Assembly: GCA_018065895.1 (NCBI GenBank)
Contig: JAGHSK010000052.1
Span: 1 to 36,360, forward strand
DNA from: Candidatus Cacconaster equi
Lineage (GTDB): Bacteria > Bacteroidota > Bacteroidia > Bacteroidales > UBA932
Direction of reading: 5' to 3'
DNA length: 36,360 nt
The notes beneath the pieces are model-generated. The model saw nothing but the letters and a program-made list of their open reading frames with translations, did not search any database and was not told the origin of the DNA. Below are positions 17,332 through 26,326 of the stretch, piece after piece. The first letter of the stretch is position 1. Every line of letters begins with the position of its first letter. The translations under genes were made by a program, and so were the position numbers.

Positions 17332-19422
17332 ATGAAAAAGATACTTACAATAATGATTGCTATGGCGACAGTAGCCGCGTGTGCACAGAAAAATGAAGAG
17401 ACCGCCGTTGCTCTCGGAAAGGCTGACATAAAGGTCGAAAACGGACAGTTCACTCCCGAAATCATGCACCTGATGGGTAAGGTTTCAGACCCTCAGGTGT
17501 CACCTGACGGACAGAAAATCCTCTACGGAGTAAGTTATACCTCGATAGAGGAGAACAAAAGCTACCGCCATCTCTTTGTCATGAACGTTGACGGATCGGA
17601 CAATCATATGATAATCAACACCGACAAGAGTCAGGCAAACGCCAGATGGATTGACGGAGGCGACAGGATAGCTTATCTTGAAGACGGACAGATTTGGGTA
17701 TGTGATGCTCAGGGAAAGAATGCCGTGAAGGTCAGCGAAGTTGAGAATGGCATTTCAGAATTCAAGATGTCACCTGACGGGCAGTACGTTATGTATATCT
17801 CCGATTTCAAGGTTGCCAAAAAGCCCGTTGACATCTATCCTGACCTTGAGAAGTCGAGCGCCCGTACAATCGAAGGGCTGATGTACCGCCACTGGGATCA
17901 TTTTGTGGAGAATATACCTCATACATATTTTGCAAAATTCGACGGCAAGACTCTTGGCGAAGGTACCGATATCCTCGCAGGAGAACCTTTCGAGCTCCCG
18001 ACCGAGCCTTTCGGCGGTCTTGAGCAGCTTTGCTTCGCTCCACAGTCGCATCAGATAGCCTACTCCTGCCGGAAGCTCACCGGCAGGGATTACGCATTCT
18101 CCACCAACTCTGACATATTCATCTACAATATGGAGAATGGTGCGGAGTTCAATATGTCGGAGGGGATGATGGGCTATGATACTGACCCTGTATTCTCACC
18201 GGATGACAGAAAGGTGGCCTGGTTGAGTATGGAACGCAACGGCTATGAGGCCGACAAGGTACGCATATTCGTGGGTGAAATCGTTTCGGGAGAACGCGTG
18301 GAGCTTACGGCAAATTTCAAATACAATGCAAGCTCCCTGGCCTGGAGCCCTGAATCGGATGCGCTCTACTTCAGCAGCGAGGTGGAAGGTGTAAAGGAAA
18401 TCTGGAAGGTGGACCTCAAAGGCAATTTCACCAGAATCACCCCTCAGCACGAATGGTACGATTTCGGCACTCCTATCGTTGTTGGTGACAAGCTCATCAC
18501 CACCAATGCTTCGCTGATGCGACCTTCGGAGATTGTCTCCATTTCCATTGCCGACGGCAGCTGGTGTCAACTTTCGCACGAAAATGACGATATCCTCGCT
18601 CAGCTTGCCCCTTGCAAGGTTGAAGAGCGTTGGATGACTACCACTGACAATGAATTGATGCTCACGTGGGTCGTATTTCCTCCTGAGTTCGATCCGGCGA
18701 AGAAATATCCTGCAATTGAAATGTGTACCGGAGGTCCGCAGAGTGCGCTGACGCAGGGATGGTCAATCCGTTGGAACTACCGCCTGATGGCTTCGCAGGG
18801 ATATATCGTGATTCTTCCTAACCGCCGCGGAACCACTGCATTCGGACAGGAGTGGTGCGAGCAGATATCCGGTGACTATTGCGGACAGAATATGCGTGAC
18901 TATCTTACCGCCTGCGACCAGATGAAGGCTGAGCCTTATGTGGATAAGATTGCTGCTGTTGGTGCAAGCTATGGCGGATACTCCATCTACTATCTGGCGG
19001 GTATCCATCAGAACCGTTTCTCCGCGTTTATCGCCCATGCAGGTATCTTCAACCAGGAATCGATGTATATGACCACCGAGGAGATGTGGTTCCCTGATTG
19101 GGACAACGGTGGATGCAAGCGCCCGGGCGTATATATGGCAGGCTCTCCTTGGAGCAGCAATCCGTTCGCTGTACGCCATTATTCCAACTCTCCGCACAAG
19201 CTGGTGCAGAATTGGAACACTCCTATCCTCATAACCCACGGAGAGAAAGATTACCGTGTGCCTGTTGAGCAGGGAATGTCGGCATTCAATGCCGCCCAGA
19301 TGGTAGGATGTCCTTCAAAGATGATTCTTTTCCCGGAAGAGGGTCACTGGATTTCCAAGCCGCAGAACTCCATCCACTGGAATCGTGAGTTCTTCGCCTG
19401 GCTCGACCAGTACTGCAAATAG
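17332..19422 (+). CDS. dpp5: S9 family peptidase, DPP5-like lipoprotein
   Basis: The 696-residue protein resembles dipeptidyl-peptidase 5 of Porphyromonas in length and motifs. DPP5 removes dipeptides, favouring Ala and hydrophobic residues at P1. The N-terminus has a lipobox (VAAC, Cys17), suggesting a membrane-anchored periplasmic enzyme. An N-terminal WD/PD40-like propeller (repeated VSPDGQ, MSPDGQ, FSPDDR) precedes the hydrolase domain. The triad is Ser546 in GASYGGYS, Asp640 in HGEKDYRVP and His672 in EEGHWI. It starts 2 nt after the preceding S9 gene. It converges with the HAD gene at 16 nt, with no strong terminator between them. Confidence 0.88.
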   Translation: MKKILTIMIAMATVAACAQKNEETAVALGKADIKVENGQFTPEIMHLMGKVSDPQVSPDGQKILYGVSYTSIEENKSYRHLFVMNVDGSDNHMIINTDKSQANARWIDGGDRIAYLEDGQIWVCDAQGKNAVKVSEVENGISEFKMSPDGQYVMYISDFKVAKKPVDIYPDLEKSSARTIEGLMYRHWDHFVENIPHTYFAKFDGKTLGEGTDILAGEPFELPTEPFGGLEQLCFAPQSHQIAYSCRKLTGRDYAFSTNSDIFIYNMENGAEFNMSEGMMGYDTDPVFSPDDRKVAWLSMERNGYEADKVRIFVGEIVSGERVELTANFKYNASSLAWSPESDALYFSSEVEGVKEIWKVDLKGNFTRITPQHEWYDFGTPIVVGDKLITTNASLMRPSEIVSISIADGSWCQLSHENDDILAQLAPCKVEERWMTTTDNELMLTWVVFPPEFDPAKKYPAIEMCTGGPQSALTQGWSIRWNYRLMASQGYIVILPNRRGTTAFGQEWCEQISGDYCGQNMRDYLTACDQMKAEPYVDKIAAVGASYGGYSIYYLAGIHQNRFSAFIAHAGIFNQESMYMTTEEMWFPDWDNGGCKRPGVYMAGSPWSSNPFAVRHYSNSPHKLVQNWNTPILITHGEKDYRVPVEQGMSAFNAAQMVGCPSKMILFPEEGHWISKPQNSIHWNREFFAWLDQYCK

Positions 19423-19437
19423 CCATCTCAAGGCTTT

Positions 19438-20070
19438 TCAGAGAAGTTTTCTGAGATCGTCAATCAGATAATCCGGACAGGCGCCCATCAATTGGGCGGC
19501 TGTCTGGTTTCCGTATGTCACACCGCAGGTGTGCGCCCCCGCGGCACGCCCCATTTCAAGGTCAAAGGTTGTGTCTCCCACAACGAGAGACTCTTCCGGT
19601 TTCACACCGAGGCGGGCCACTATGGCATATACCAGATCAGGGGCCGGCTTCGGCCGCGCCACCGATTCAACTCCGAAGATGTGGTCTTCAGGTATGTATT
19701 CTCCTATGCCTATTTCCTTTGACAGCGCGAGCAGGGAGGGTCTGCTTCTCGAAGATGCGATTGCCATCGGAATGCTTCTTTCATAGAGGGTCTTCACTGT
19801 TTCGACTACACCCGGAAAGGCGGTTGTGGTCTTCAGGGCGATGCCCATGAAAAGTTCACGGTATATTTCGACGGCCTGGTCGGCTTGCTTGTCCGAAAAA
19901 CCGGCTCCGATTGTAAAGTTCTGCTTGAGAGGGAGTCCGATTACAGATTTGATTCTGGATTCGTCAATTTCCGGTACTCCCATCCTGTCGAGAGTGGCCT
20001 GGAAAGTGTTGATTATACCTCTGCTTGTATCAGCCAGAGTGCCGTCAAAATCGAAAATAATGCAAGGCAT
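19438..20070 (-). CDS. HAD-superfamily phosphatase, phosphoglycolate phosphatase-like
   Basis: The 210-residue protein is a subfamily IA HAD hydrolase. Motif I is FDFDGTLADT with the nucleophile Asp7 and acid/base Asp9. Motif II is the Ser/Ser pair in AIASSRSRP, motif III is Lys in RPKPAPD, and motif IV is VVGDTTFDLEMG. A helical cap lies between residues about 15 and 85. The closest characterised members are Gph and pyrophosphatase-type enzymes, but the substrate cannot be assigned. It is a single gene read against the S9 operon, with its own -7 box upstream. Confidence 0.88.
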   Translation of the reverse strand: MPCIIFDFDGTLADTSRGIINTFQATLDRMGVPEIDESRIKSVIGLPLKQNFTIGAGFSDKQADQAVEIYRELFMGIALKTTTAFPGVVETVKTLYERSIPMAIASSRSRPSLLALSKEIGIGEYIPEDHIFGVESVARPKPAPDLVYAIVARLGVKPEESLVVGDTTFDLEMGRAAGAHTCGVTYGNQTAAQLMGACPDYLIDDLRKLL

Positions 20071-20093
20071 GGCGTTATCTGTAGTATGGATGG

Positions 20094-20101
20094 CAAAAAT
20101 A
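20094..20101 (-). promoter_or_regulatory. Bacteroidota -7 element, HAD phosphatase
   Basis: The minus strand reads TATTTTTG, matching TAnnTTTG, 23 nt before the start codon at 20070. There is no clear -33 box. It is divergent from the hydrogenase promoter, whose -33 region begins 8 nt away. Confidence 0.45.
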
Positions 20102-20109
20102 GCAATAAC

Positions 20110-20140
20110 TTTTAAGAATCTGTTTTATTTCGTACCTTTG
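20110..20140 (+). promoter_or_regulatory. Bacteroidota promoter, hydrogenase operon
   Basis: TACCTTTG at 20133-20140 is a full -7 match. A TTTT at 20110-20113, one base from TTTG, precedes it by 19 nt. The ATG at 20173 follows 32 nt later. It should drive the four-gene operon to 25846. Confidence 0.6.
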
Positions 20141-20172
20141 CAACCGGTAGAAAGTGTTTATAATTTACCTAT

Positions 20173-21645
20173 ATGCTTCAGAATAAACGAGTTTTCGATA
20201 CAGATGTCCAACTTTTCAAGTACAAGGTACTCAAAGAGGTGATCCGCCGTGCATATAATGGCACGATGGAGAACGCTTATCTTGAAATCCCCAAGGTTGT
20301 CAGTCCGGGCCCGAAATCGGAACTGCGTTGCTGTATCTATAAGGAACGCGCTATCGTTCAGGAAAATATACGAATGGCGATGGGCGGCGACAAGAGCAAT
20401 CCAAATGTGGTTGAGGTTATAGACATAGCTTGTGATGAATGCCCTATCGGAGGCATCTACGTTTCTCCGGCCTGCCGTGGCTGCATCACTCACGCCTGCA
20501 AGGAGAGTTGCCCGAGAGGAGCCATCTCCATAAAGGACCGTCACGCCACGGTCGATAAGGAAAAATGCATTGAATGTGGAAAATGCGCGAAAGCCTGTCC
20601 TTATGGCGCCATCATTGCACAGCACCGTCCATGTATGGTCAGCTGCAAGGTGAAGGCCATTTCCATGGATTCCGACCGCAAGGCAAAGATAGACAATGAC
20701 AAATGTATCTCTTGTGGAGCCTGCATCAGGCAATGCCCGTTCGGAGCGCTCGCCGACAAGAGCTTCGTGATGGATATCATCGACATCCTCAAGAAGTCGG
20801 AAAACAATACGAAATACAAGGTATATGCGGTAGTGGCGCCTTCCATCATCAGCCAATGCCAGTCGTCCAGTGTGGAGCAGGTTACGACCGCCATCAAGAT
20901 GATAGGCTTTGAAAATGTGTTTGAAGCGGCTCTCGGTGCCGATATCACCCTTTATCACGAGGCATTGGAGTGGAAGGAAAAAGGTGGTTCGATGACAACC
21001 TCCTGCTGCCCGGCTTTCGTCAACTTCATTGAGAAATATTTCCCGGAGCTGCGTGAGAATGTGTCGCATTCCCCGTCTCCTATGGTCGAGACAGCTTTGC
21101 TTCTCAAGAAAATCGATCCAACTTGCAAAGTGGTCTTCATAGGCCCTTGTGTGGCGAAAAAGGCCGAATTCCAGCATCCTCGCACTGAACAGGCAATTGA
21201 CAGCGTGATGTCGTTCGAGGAGCTTCAGGCATTCGTGGACGCCCGCGGCATCGACACCGCCTCTCTTGAAGGCACTCCGCTCGAAGATGCGTCATATTTC
21301 GGCAGAATCTTTGCGCGCAGCGGAGGCATCTCTTCAGGATTGCAGGAAATAGCGAAAAAGAATGGTATCGAGGGTATAAAGCCCGTAGCCATGAGTGGGA
21401 TAGAGGAGTGCCGCAATAATCTTATGCTGCTCAAGCTCGGTAAGAGCCAGTTCAACTTCTTCGAAGGAATGGCCTGTGTGGGAGGCTGCGTCAACGGTCC
21501 TCTCTGCATCAACCACGGTATGAAGAATATCGGTGATGTGGATCAGTACGGCCGTGACGCCAGGAAGGAGGAGCTTATGGATTCCGTTGAGCTGTGGGCG
21601 GAGCATTTCGATAAAGACGCCAACGGTCTCAAGGAAAGCCATTGA
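20173..21645 (+). CDS. [FeFe]-hydrogenase, group B-like, with ferredoxin domain
   Basis: The 490-residue protein joins an N-terminal region of [4Fe-4S] motifs to an H-cluster domain. The motifs include CDECPIGG with CRGCITHACKESCP, CIECGKCAKACP and CISCGACIRQCP. The H-cluster cysteines are present: Cys278/279 in TSCCPAF, Cys326 in GPCVAKKAE, and Cys435 and Cys439 in GMACVGGC. The TSCCPAF and GMACVGGCVNGP forms, with no GGGQP ending, fit the group B putative monomeric hydrogenases of anaerobes, whose redox partner and role are poorly known. No maturation genes (hydE, hydF, hydG) are in the window. It heads an operon with two peptidases and a MATE transporter. A cytoplasmic location is expected because there is no signal peptide. 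Confidence 0.88.
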   Translation: MLQNKRVFDTDVQLFKYKVLKEVIRRAYNGTMENAYLEIPKVVSPGPKSELRCCIYKERAIVQENIRMAMGGDKSNPNVVEVIDIACDECPIGGIYVSPACRGCITHACKESCPRGAISIKDRHATVDKEKCIECGKCAKACPYGAIIAQHRPCMVSCKVKAISMDSDRKAKIDNDKCISCGACIRQCPFGALADKSFVMDIIDILKKSENNTKYKVYAVVAPSIISQCQSSSVEQVTTAIKMIGFENVFEAALGADITLYHEALEWKEKGGSMTTSCCPAFVNFIEKYFPELRENVSHSPSPMVETALLLKKIDPTCKVVFIGPCVAKKAEFQHPRTEQAIDSVMSFEELQAFVDARGIDTASLEGTPLEDASYFGRIFARSGGISSGLQEIAKKNGIEGIKPVAMSGIEECRNNLMLLKLGKSQFNFFEGMACVGGCVNGPLCINHGMKNIGDVDQYGRDARKEELMDSVELWAEHFDKDANGLKESH

Positions 21646-21663
21646 GACGCAATACATACTGCA

Positions 21664-23055
21664 ATGTTCAACAAAGAGGTCTATGTTTCAAGACGCCGTC
21701 GTCTTCTGGAGAAGATAACTGACGGTGTGATTCTGTTTCTGGGCAATAACGAAGCCCCTTGCAATTATCCAGACAACCAGTACCTGTTCCGTCAGGACAG
21801 CAACTTTCTCTATTTTTTCGGCATCGACAATCCCGGCTTTGCAGCTGTCCTGGACGCTGCTACGGGTGAAGAGATAATATTCGGCAATGACGTTGACATC
21901 GACGACATAATATGGATGGGGCCGCAGCCTTCAGTGAGCGAGCAGGCCGCACAGGTGGGTGTGGCGAAGAGCGCTCCTTTTGCAAGTCTTGAAAAATATC
22001 TCAAAGCTGCGCAGGCAAAAGGTCGCAGGATTCTCTTTACTCCTCCCTACAGGTTCGACAACCAGATATATCTGAATCAGGTGCTCGGCATCGGATTCAA
22101 CGCGATGAAGGAGTTGGCGAGTGAGACTCTTGTCAGAGCCATTGTTTCGATGAGGCTTCAGAAGGAACCTTGCGAGATAGTTGAAATCGACAAGGCCTGC
22201 AATCTCGGCTACGTGATGCACCGTACCGCTATGGAGATGATACAACTCGGTATGAAAGAGCAGGATCTGGTGGGTGTTATGGAGGGTGTCTGCCGGACCG
22301 GCGGATATATGTGTTCTTTCGCCACCATCCTCTCGCAGCATGGCGAAACTATGCACAATCACGGTCACGAAGGCATCATAACTGAAGGCAAACTGCTTCT
22401 GATTGATGCCGGTGTGGAAATAGGCTCGCACTACTGCTCCGACAATACCCGCACCTGGCCGTGCTCCAGCAAATTCACTCAGCAGCAGAAGGAGATATAT
22501 TCGATAGTATCGGCAGCCAACAACTATGCCCTTGCCTCCGCCCGCCCGGGAATCACCTACCGCGAGGTACATCTGGGCGCAGCCCGCATCATAGTTGACG
22601 GACTCACCCAACTGGGACTTCTCCACGGTGACATCGACGAAATGGTCGCTGCAGGTGTTCAGGGAATGTTCATGCCTCACGGCCTTGGCCACAATATGGG
22701 TCTTGACGTACACGATATGGAGGATCTCGGGGAGAATTATGTGGGATATGACGACGACCAGACACGCGCAAAGCAGCTGGGCCTCGGTTCCCTCCGTATG
22801 GCACGTTCCCTCAAACCTGGCAATGTCATTACCGACGAACCCGGAATATATTTCATTCCGGCGCTCATCGAGCAGTGGAAGAGGGATGGTCACAATGCAC
22901 AATTCATTGATTTCGGCAAGCTCGAAGCCTACTACGATTTCGGCGGCATCCGCCTTGAAGACGATCTGCTGATTACGGAGACAGGTGCTCGACTGCTCGG
23001 AGCGGAGCGGCTGCCTGTCACCGTGGAAGAGGTCGAAAAAGCAATGAACAGATAG
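21664..23055 (+). CDS. pepP: Xaa-Pro aminopeptidase, M24B family
   Basis: The enzyme removes an N-terminal residue preceding proline using two metal ions. The 463-residue protein has the N-terminal creatinase-like domain (about 1-165, with NYPDNQYLFRQDSNFLYFFG) and the pita-bread catalytic domain. All five metal ligands are visible: Asp248 in IDAGVE, Asp260 in SDNTRTW, His343 in HGLGHNMG, Glu392 in DEPGIYF and Glu432 in GIRLEDD. It has no signal peptide, so it acts in the cytoplasm. It lies 18 nt after the hydrogenase gene and 18 nt before the C1B peptidase. The enzyme family is certain, the exact gene name less so. Confidence 0.92.
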   Translation: MFNKEVYVSRRRRLLEKITDGVILFLGNNEAPCNYPDNQYLFRQDSNFLYFFGIDNPGFAAVLDAATGEEIIFGNDVDIDDIIWMGPQPSVSEQAAQVGVAKSAPFASLEKYLKAAQAKGRRILFTPPYRFDNQIYLNQVLGIGFNAMKELASETLVRAIVSMRLQKEPCEIVEIDKACNLGYVMHRTAMEMIQLGMKEQDLVGVMEGVCRTGGYMCSFATILSQHGETMHNHGHEGIITEGKLLLIDAGVEIGSHYCSDNTRTWPCSSKFTQQQKEIYSIVSAANNYALASARPGITYREVHLGAARIIVDGLTQLGLLHGDIDEMVAAGVQGMFMPHGLGHNMGLDVHDMEDLGENYVGYDDDQTRAKQLGLGSLRMARSLKPGNVITDEPGIYFIPALIEQWKRDGHNAQFIDFGKLEAYYDFGGIRLEDDLLITETGARLLGAERLPVTVEEVEKAMNR

Positions 23056-23073
23056 AAATACAACACATACGAT

Positions 23074-24456
23074 ATGAAACGGACAATAATGATTATTGCA
23101 GCATTGGCGATATGTATCGGCGCCGGTGCGCAGACCATAGGCAAAGCCGAACTCAAGGAGATTCAGGAGAGTTTCACCAAAGATGCCTCTACAAAGGCAC
23201 TTCAAAATATCCTCACATCAAACAGCAATATCAAGTCACTGGCCCAGAACTATGAGGTTAAGGGCAAGGTGGACCATTTCTTCAAATATCGTGTTGACGT
23301 GAAGGGCATCACCGACCAGAAACAATCCGGGCGCTGCTGGATGTTCACCTCAATGAACGTTCTTCGTCCTGCTGTCATGAAGAAATTCAATCTCAGGAAT
23401 TTTGACTTCTCACACAGCTATTGTTTCTTCTGGGATCAGTTTGAAAAGGCCAATCTTTTCCTTGAAAACGTTATTGCCACAGCTGACCGCGGGATGACCG
23501 ACCGCGACGTGGAGTTCTTCTTCAAGTCACCGGTAGCCGATGGCGGCGTATGGAATCTTTTCTATGACGTAGCTGAAAAATACGGAGTTGTTCCGGCTGA
23601 AGCAATGCCTGAAACAGAGCACTCCAACAACACCTCGCAGATGCGCGGGATGTTGAACGAATATCTTCGCGGCTGCGGATGGAACCTCCGTCAGGCCATT
23701 GCCGGCGGTGCGAAGGCAGCCGAGGTGCGCAAGCAGAAGGTAGAGGCGCTCAAAGGTGTCTACCGCATCCTCGCCCTCTGTATGGGCGAACCTCCTGTAG
23801 AGTTCACCTGGCGCTACAAGGATGCCAACGGCACAGTCAAGAGTATCACCACCACCCCGATGGAGTTCTACAAGGGCATCCGTCCGGAGGAGTACAACCC
23901 TGAGAACTTCGTGATGATAATGAACGACCCTACAAGGGAGTATTACAAGGTTTACGAAATCGCAAGCTACCGCAATACTTACGAAGGCGTGAACTGGGTA
24001 TATCTCAACCTTCCAAATGAAGAGATAAAGCCGGCGGCTCTCGCATCCATCAAGGACAATAATCCGCTCTATGTTTCCTGCGACGTGGGCAAGCAGAGCA
24101 ATACTGCCGCCGGAGTGGGCGTGCTTGACGTGAACAATTACGACTACGCCACCCTGTTGGGCGTGAAGTTCGATATGGACAAGAAAGCCCGCATTCTCAC
24201 CCGTCAGAGCGGTTCGTCACACGCTATGACCCTCATCGGGTGCGACACCGATGAGAACGATGTACCTGTAAAGTGGGAATTCGAGAACAGCTGGGGAGTG
24301 AAGTCAGGCAACAACGGATATCTCACCTTCACCGACAAGTGGTTCGACGAATATCTTTTCCGCATCGTCATCGAAAGGAAATACCTCAGCCCGAAGGCAC
24401 TCAAGGCCGCCAAGACAAAGCCTGTAGAGGTTCCTGCCTGGGATTATATGTTCTGA
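23074..24456 (+). CDS. pepC: C1B cysteine peptidase (aminopeptidase C / bleomycin hydrolase family), secreted
   Basis: The 460-residue protein is a papain-like aminopeptidase. The catalytic Cys88 is in DQKQSGRCWMF, His383 in SGSSHAMTL and Asn405 in FENSWGV, all in family context. Family members form barrel-shaped hexamers that trim peptides from the N-terminus. Classical PepC is cytosolic, but this protein opens with MKRTIMIIAALAICIGAGAQ, a signal peptide, as is common in Bacteroidetes homologues, so it should act in the periplasm. It sits between pepP and a MATE gene in the hydrogenase operon. Confidence 0.92.
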   Translation: MKRTIMIIAALAICIGAGAQTIGKAELKEIQESFTKDASTKALQNILTSNSNIKSLAQNYEVKGKVDHFFKYRVDVKGITDQKQSGRCWMFTSMNVLRPAVMKKFNLRNFDFSHSYCFFWDQFEKANLFLENVIATADRGMTDRDVEFFFKSPVADGGVWNLFYDVAEKYGVVPAEAMPETEHSNNTSQMRGMLNEYLRGCGWNLRQAIAGGAKAAEVRKQKVEALKGVYRILALCMGEPPVEFTWRYKDANGTVKSITTTPMEFYKGIRPEEYNPENFVMIMNDPTREYYKVYEIASYRNTYEGVNWVYLNLPNEEIKPAALASIKDNNPLYVSCDVGKQSNTAAGVGVLDVNNYDYATLLGVKFDMDKKARILTRQSGSSHAMTLIGCDTDENDVPVKWEFENSWGVKSGNNGYLTFTDKWFDEYLFRIVIERKYLSPKALKAAKTKPVEVPAWDYMF

Positions 24457-24469
24457 TGCGGTCTGACTT

Positions 24470-25846
24470 TTGAAAAGTCTGAATAAAGAGATCCTCCGCC
24501 TCGCTCTTCCGAGCATTCTGGCAAATCTGACCGTGCCTCTCGTAGGTATGGCGGATATAGCCGTGGCCGGACATCTCGGCGATACGGGAGCCTTGGGAGC
24601 TGCTGCCTTCATCGGAGGAGTCACCATAGGCTCCCTCCTTTTTGACTTGCTGTATTGGAATTTCGCCTTCCTGCGCGTGAGTACGGGAGGTATGACGGCA
24701 CAGGCCTACGGACGCGGTGATACCACAGAATGTGCCGACCTGTTTGTGCGAAGCGTTTCACTCGCGATGCTCCTGTCTCTGGCAGTGCTGGCCATACAGT
24801 GGCCGTTCCAGAAATTGGCATTCCTTGTGGTGCGCACAACTCCGGGAGTTCACGATCTGGCCCTGAAATATTTCTTCATCCGCATCTGGGCTGCTCCCGC
24901 AACACTTTCGCTTATGTCCTTCCGCGGCTGGTTTGTAGGGATGCAGGATTCCGTCAGTTCGATGCTCGTTGATCTGACGGTTAACCTTGTCAACATTGCA
25001 GCGAGTATTGTGCTCACTCTCGGCTTCGGTTCCTGGACAGGGATGGGCTTCAGCGGCATAGCTCTTGGAACGGTGGTAGCCCAATACTGCGGCTTGCTGG
25101 TGGCTTGCCTGATTATGGTCATAAAGTACCGCTCGCTTCATTTCAGGATCAAGCGGGTGGAGAGAGAGAAGATCCGTCGTATGGTCACCCTCAATACGGA
25201 TTTCTTCATCCGCTCGCTCTGCTTCATCGCCATATACGTGGGCTTCACCACTATCGCGGCACGCTATGGAGATGTCTTCCTTTCAGCCAGTTCCATCATA
25301 ATGAAGGTGCTGATGATATTCTCATTCTTCACTGACGGCTTCGCTTATAGCGGAGAGGCGCTCACCGGCCGGTTCATCGGAGAGAAGAATGTGAAAGGGC
25401 TCAAACAGGCCGTTCTGTATGTATTCCTGTGGAGTATGGGAGTAGCCGTGCTTTTTATGGGGATATATGGCTTTGCAGGCGATTGGATAGTTTCTATTAT
25501 GACCTCTGATGTCCATGTTGCCTCCGCCTGCCATCCTTTTATGTGGTGGTTGCTCCTTATGCCCCCTTTGGGTTGTGCCGCCTTCACCTGGGACGGGGTC
25601 TTCGAGGGGGCTACTGCCTCCAAACCTGTCCGCAATGCGATGCTTGCGGCTCTCGTAGCATTTGTGGGCGTTTATTTTGCCGGAATACTCTTCTTGGGAA
25701 TTCCTGATTCATCCGACGGCACATCGTTGGAAATCCCTGCCATGAATCTCCTGATGGCAGCTTATTTTGCTCATCTTCTTATCCGTACCGTGATACTTAC
25801 GCTGCGCTGGCCAAAATTGCTGGCCGGGGTGGGCTCAGGACTCTAA
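24470..25846 (+). CDS. MATE family multidrug/cation efflux protein
   Basis: The 458-residue protein is very hydrophobic with about 12 membrane segments. Its opening (NKEILRLALPSILANLTVPLVGMADIAVAGHLG) and STGGMTAQAYGRGD are typical of the DinF-type branch of the MATE family. These exporters move cationic compounds out using an ion gradient. The start is a TTG at 24470, 13 nt after the pepC stop. No ATG lies near the conserved beginning, so a TTG start is likely. It is the last gene of the hydrogenase-peptidase operon. The substrate cannot be inferred. Confidence 0.9.
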   Translation: MKSLNKEILRLALPSILANLTVPLVGMADIAVAGHLGDTGALGAAAFIGGVTIGSLLFDLLYWNFAFLRVSTGGMTAQAYGRGDTTECADLFVRSVSLAMLLSLAVLAIQWPFQKLAFLVVRTTPGVHDLALKYFFIRIWAAPATLSLMSFRGWFVGMQDSVSSMLVDLTVNLVNIAASIVLTLGFGSWTGMGFSGIALGTVVAQYCGLLVACLIMVIKYRSLHFRIKRVEREKIRRMVTLNTDFFIRSLCFIAIYVGFTTIAARYGDVFLSASSIIMKVLMIFSFFTDGFAYSGEALTGRFIGEKNVKGLKQAVLYVFLWSMGVAVLFMGIYGFAGDWIVSIMTSDVHVASACHPFMWWLLLMPPLGCAAFTWDGVFEGATASKPVRNAMLAALVAFVGVYFAGILFLGIPDSSDGTSLEIPAMNLLMAAYFAHLLIRTVILTLRWPKLLAGVGSGL

Positions 25847-25872
25847 AATATCGCAAGGTAAATCAGTTTGCA

Positions 25873-26109
25873 TTACGTCAGCTGCCACTCTCCCTTGACT
25901 TTCGAATGTTCCGGATTGATGTATCCATTCTCCTTGAGCCAGGCAACAGAACGCCAGATAGAACTTTCATCCACTCCGAGATTATCTTCCATCTGCGAAT
26001 ATTTGATTTTCGGATTCTGCTTTATGAGTTCATATACGTTTTTCACCATTAATGAAGGAAAGTTTGGTTTTCCCTCATTTGTGAGGGTTTTTGTATCATT
26101 TTCCCTCAT
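25873..26109 (-). CDS. Small winged-helix protein, probably a detached C-terminal domain
   Basis: The 78-residue ORF is a helix-turn-helix: KNVYELIKQNPKIKYSQMEDNLGVDESSIWRSVAWLKENGYI, then a short wing ending GEWQLT. Its N-terminus (MRENDTKTLTNEGKPNF) recalls the Asn-Glu-Gly linker repeats before the winged helix at the end of AlbA_2/RecG-like ATP-binding proteins. I infer it is a remnant of such a gene, or a small stand-alone regulator; the sequence does not settle this. It has no recognisable promoter. It converges on the MATE gene at 26 nt and borders the repeat island. Confidence 0.5.
   Translation of the reverse strand: MRENDTKTLTNEGKPNFPSLMVKNVYELIKQNPKIKYSQMEDNLGVDESSIWRSVAWLKENGYINPEHSKVKGEWQLT
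26072..26092 (+). terminator. Possible terminator of the hydrogenase-MATE operon
   Basis: CCCTCA and TGAGGG pair around a TTTG loop and are followed by TTTTT on the plus strand. The hairpin is 226 nt beyond the MATE stop and inside the N-terminal codons of the opposite small ORF. It may end the plus-strand operon, or it may simply reflect the repeated ATGAGGGAAAA sequence of that ORF. Confidence 0.35.
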
Positions 26110-26143
26110 TTTGTCATTTCCTGATTTTTTTGACTCGGATTAT

Positions 26144-26326
26144 AGGACAGAGGCAGCTCTGCGAAACCGTGAGTCTCGGACGCATCCCTGCCTGCGAGAG
26201 AGCCGGAATAGCGAATTGCCACGCAAAAGTCCTTTTCTGTGGCAGAAAGAGGAAAAATGCGGAAGTTTGCCACGAAATAAGGCAAATTTGCGGCAGAAAG
26301 CTGGAGGAAGCCTATTTCTGCCACGC
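26144..26326 (+). repeat. Direct repeat, copy A (about 182 nt)
   Basis: This block begins AGGACAGAGGCAGCTCTGCG and recurs almost unchanged at 27427-27608. The differences are a few substitutions and small T-run indels. It holds the first palindromic units described separately and an inner pairing of GCTCTG with CAGAGC-like segments. Short ORFs across it translate to Cys/Arg/Lys/Phe-rich nonsense, so I treat it as non-coding. Confidence 0.85.

Noticed and set aside
20158-21177. Antisense ORF of 339 codons opposite the hydrogenase
   Set aside because: It mirrors the hydrogenase codons, has no recognisable domain and is rich in His and Arg as expected from antisense of this gene.
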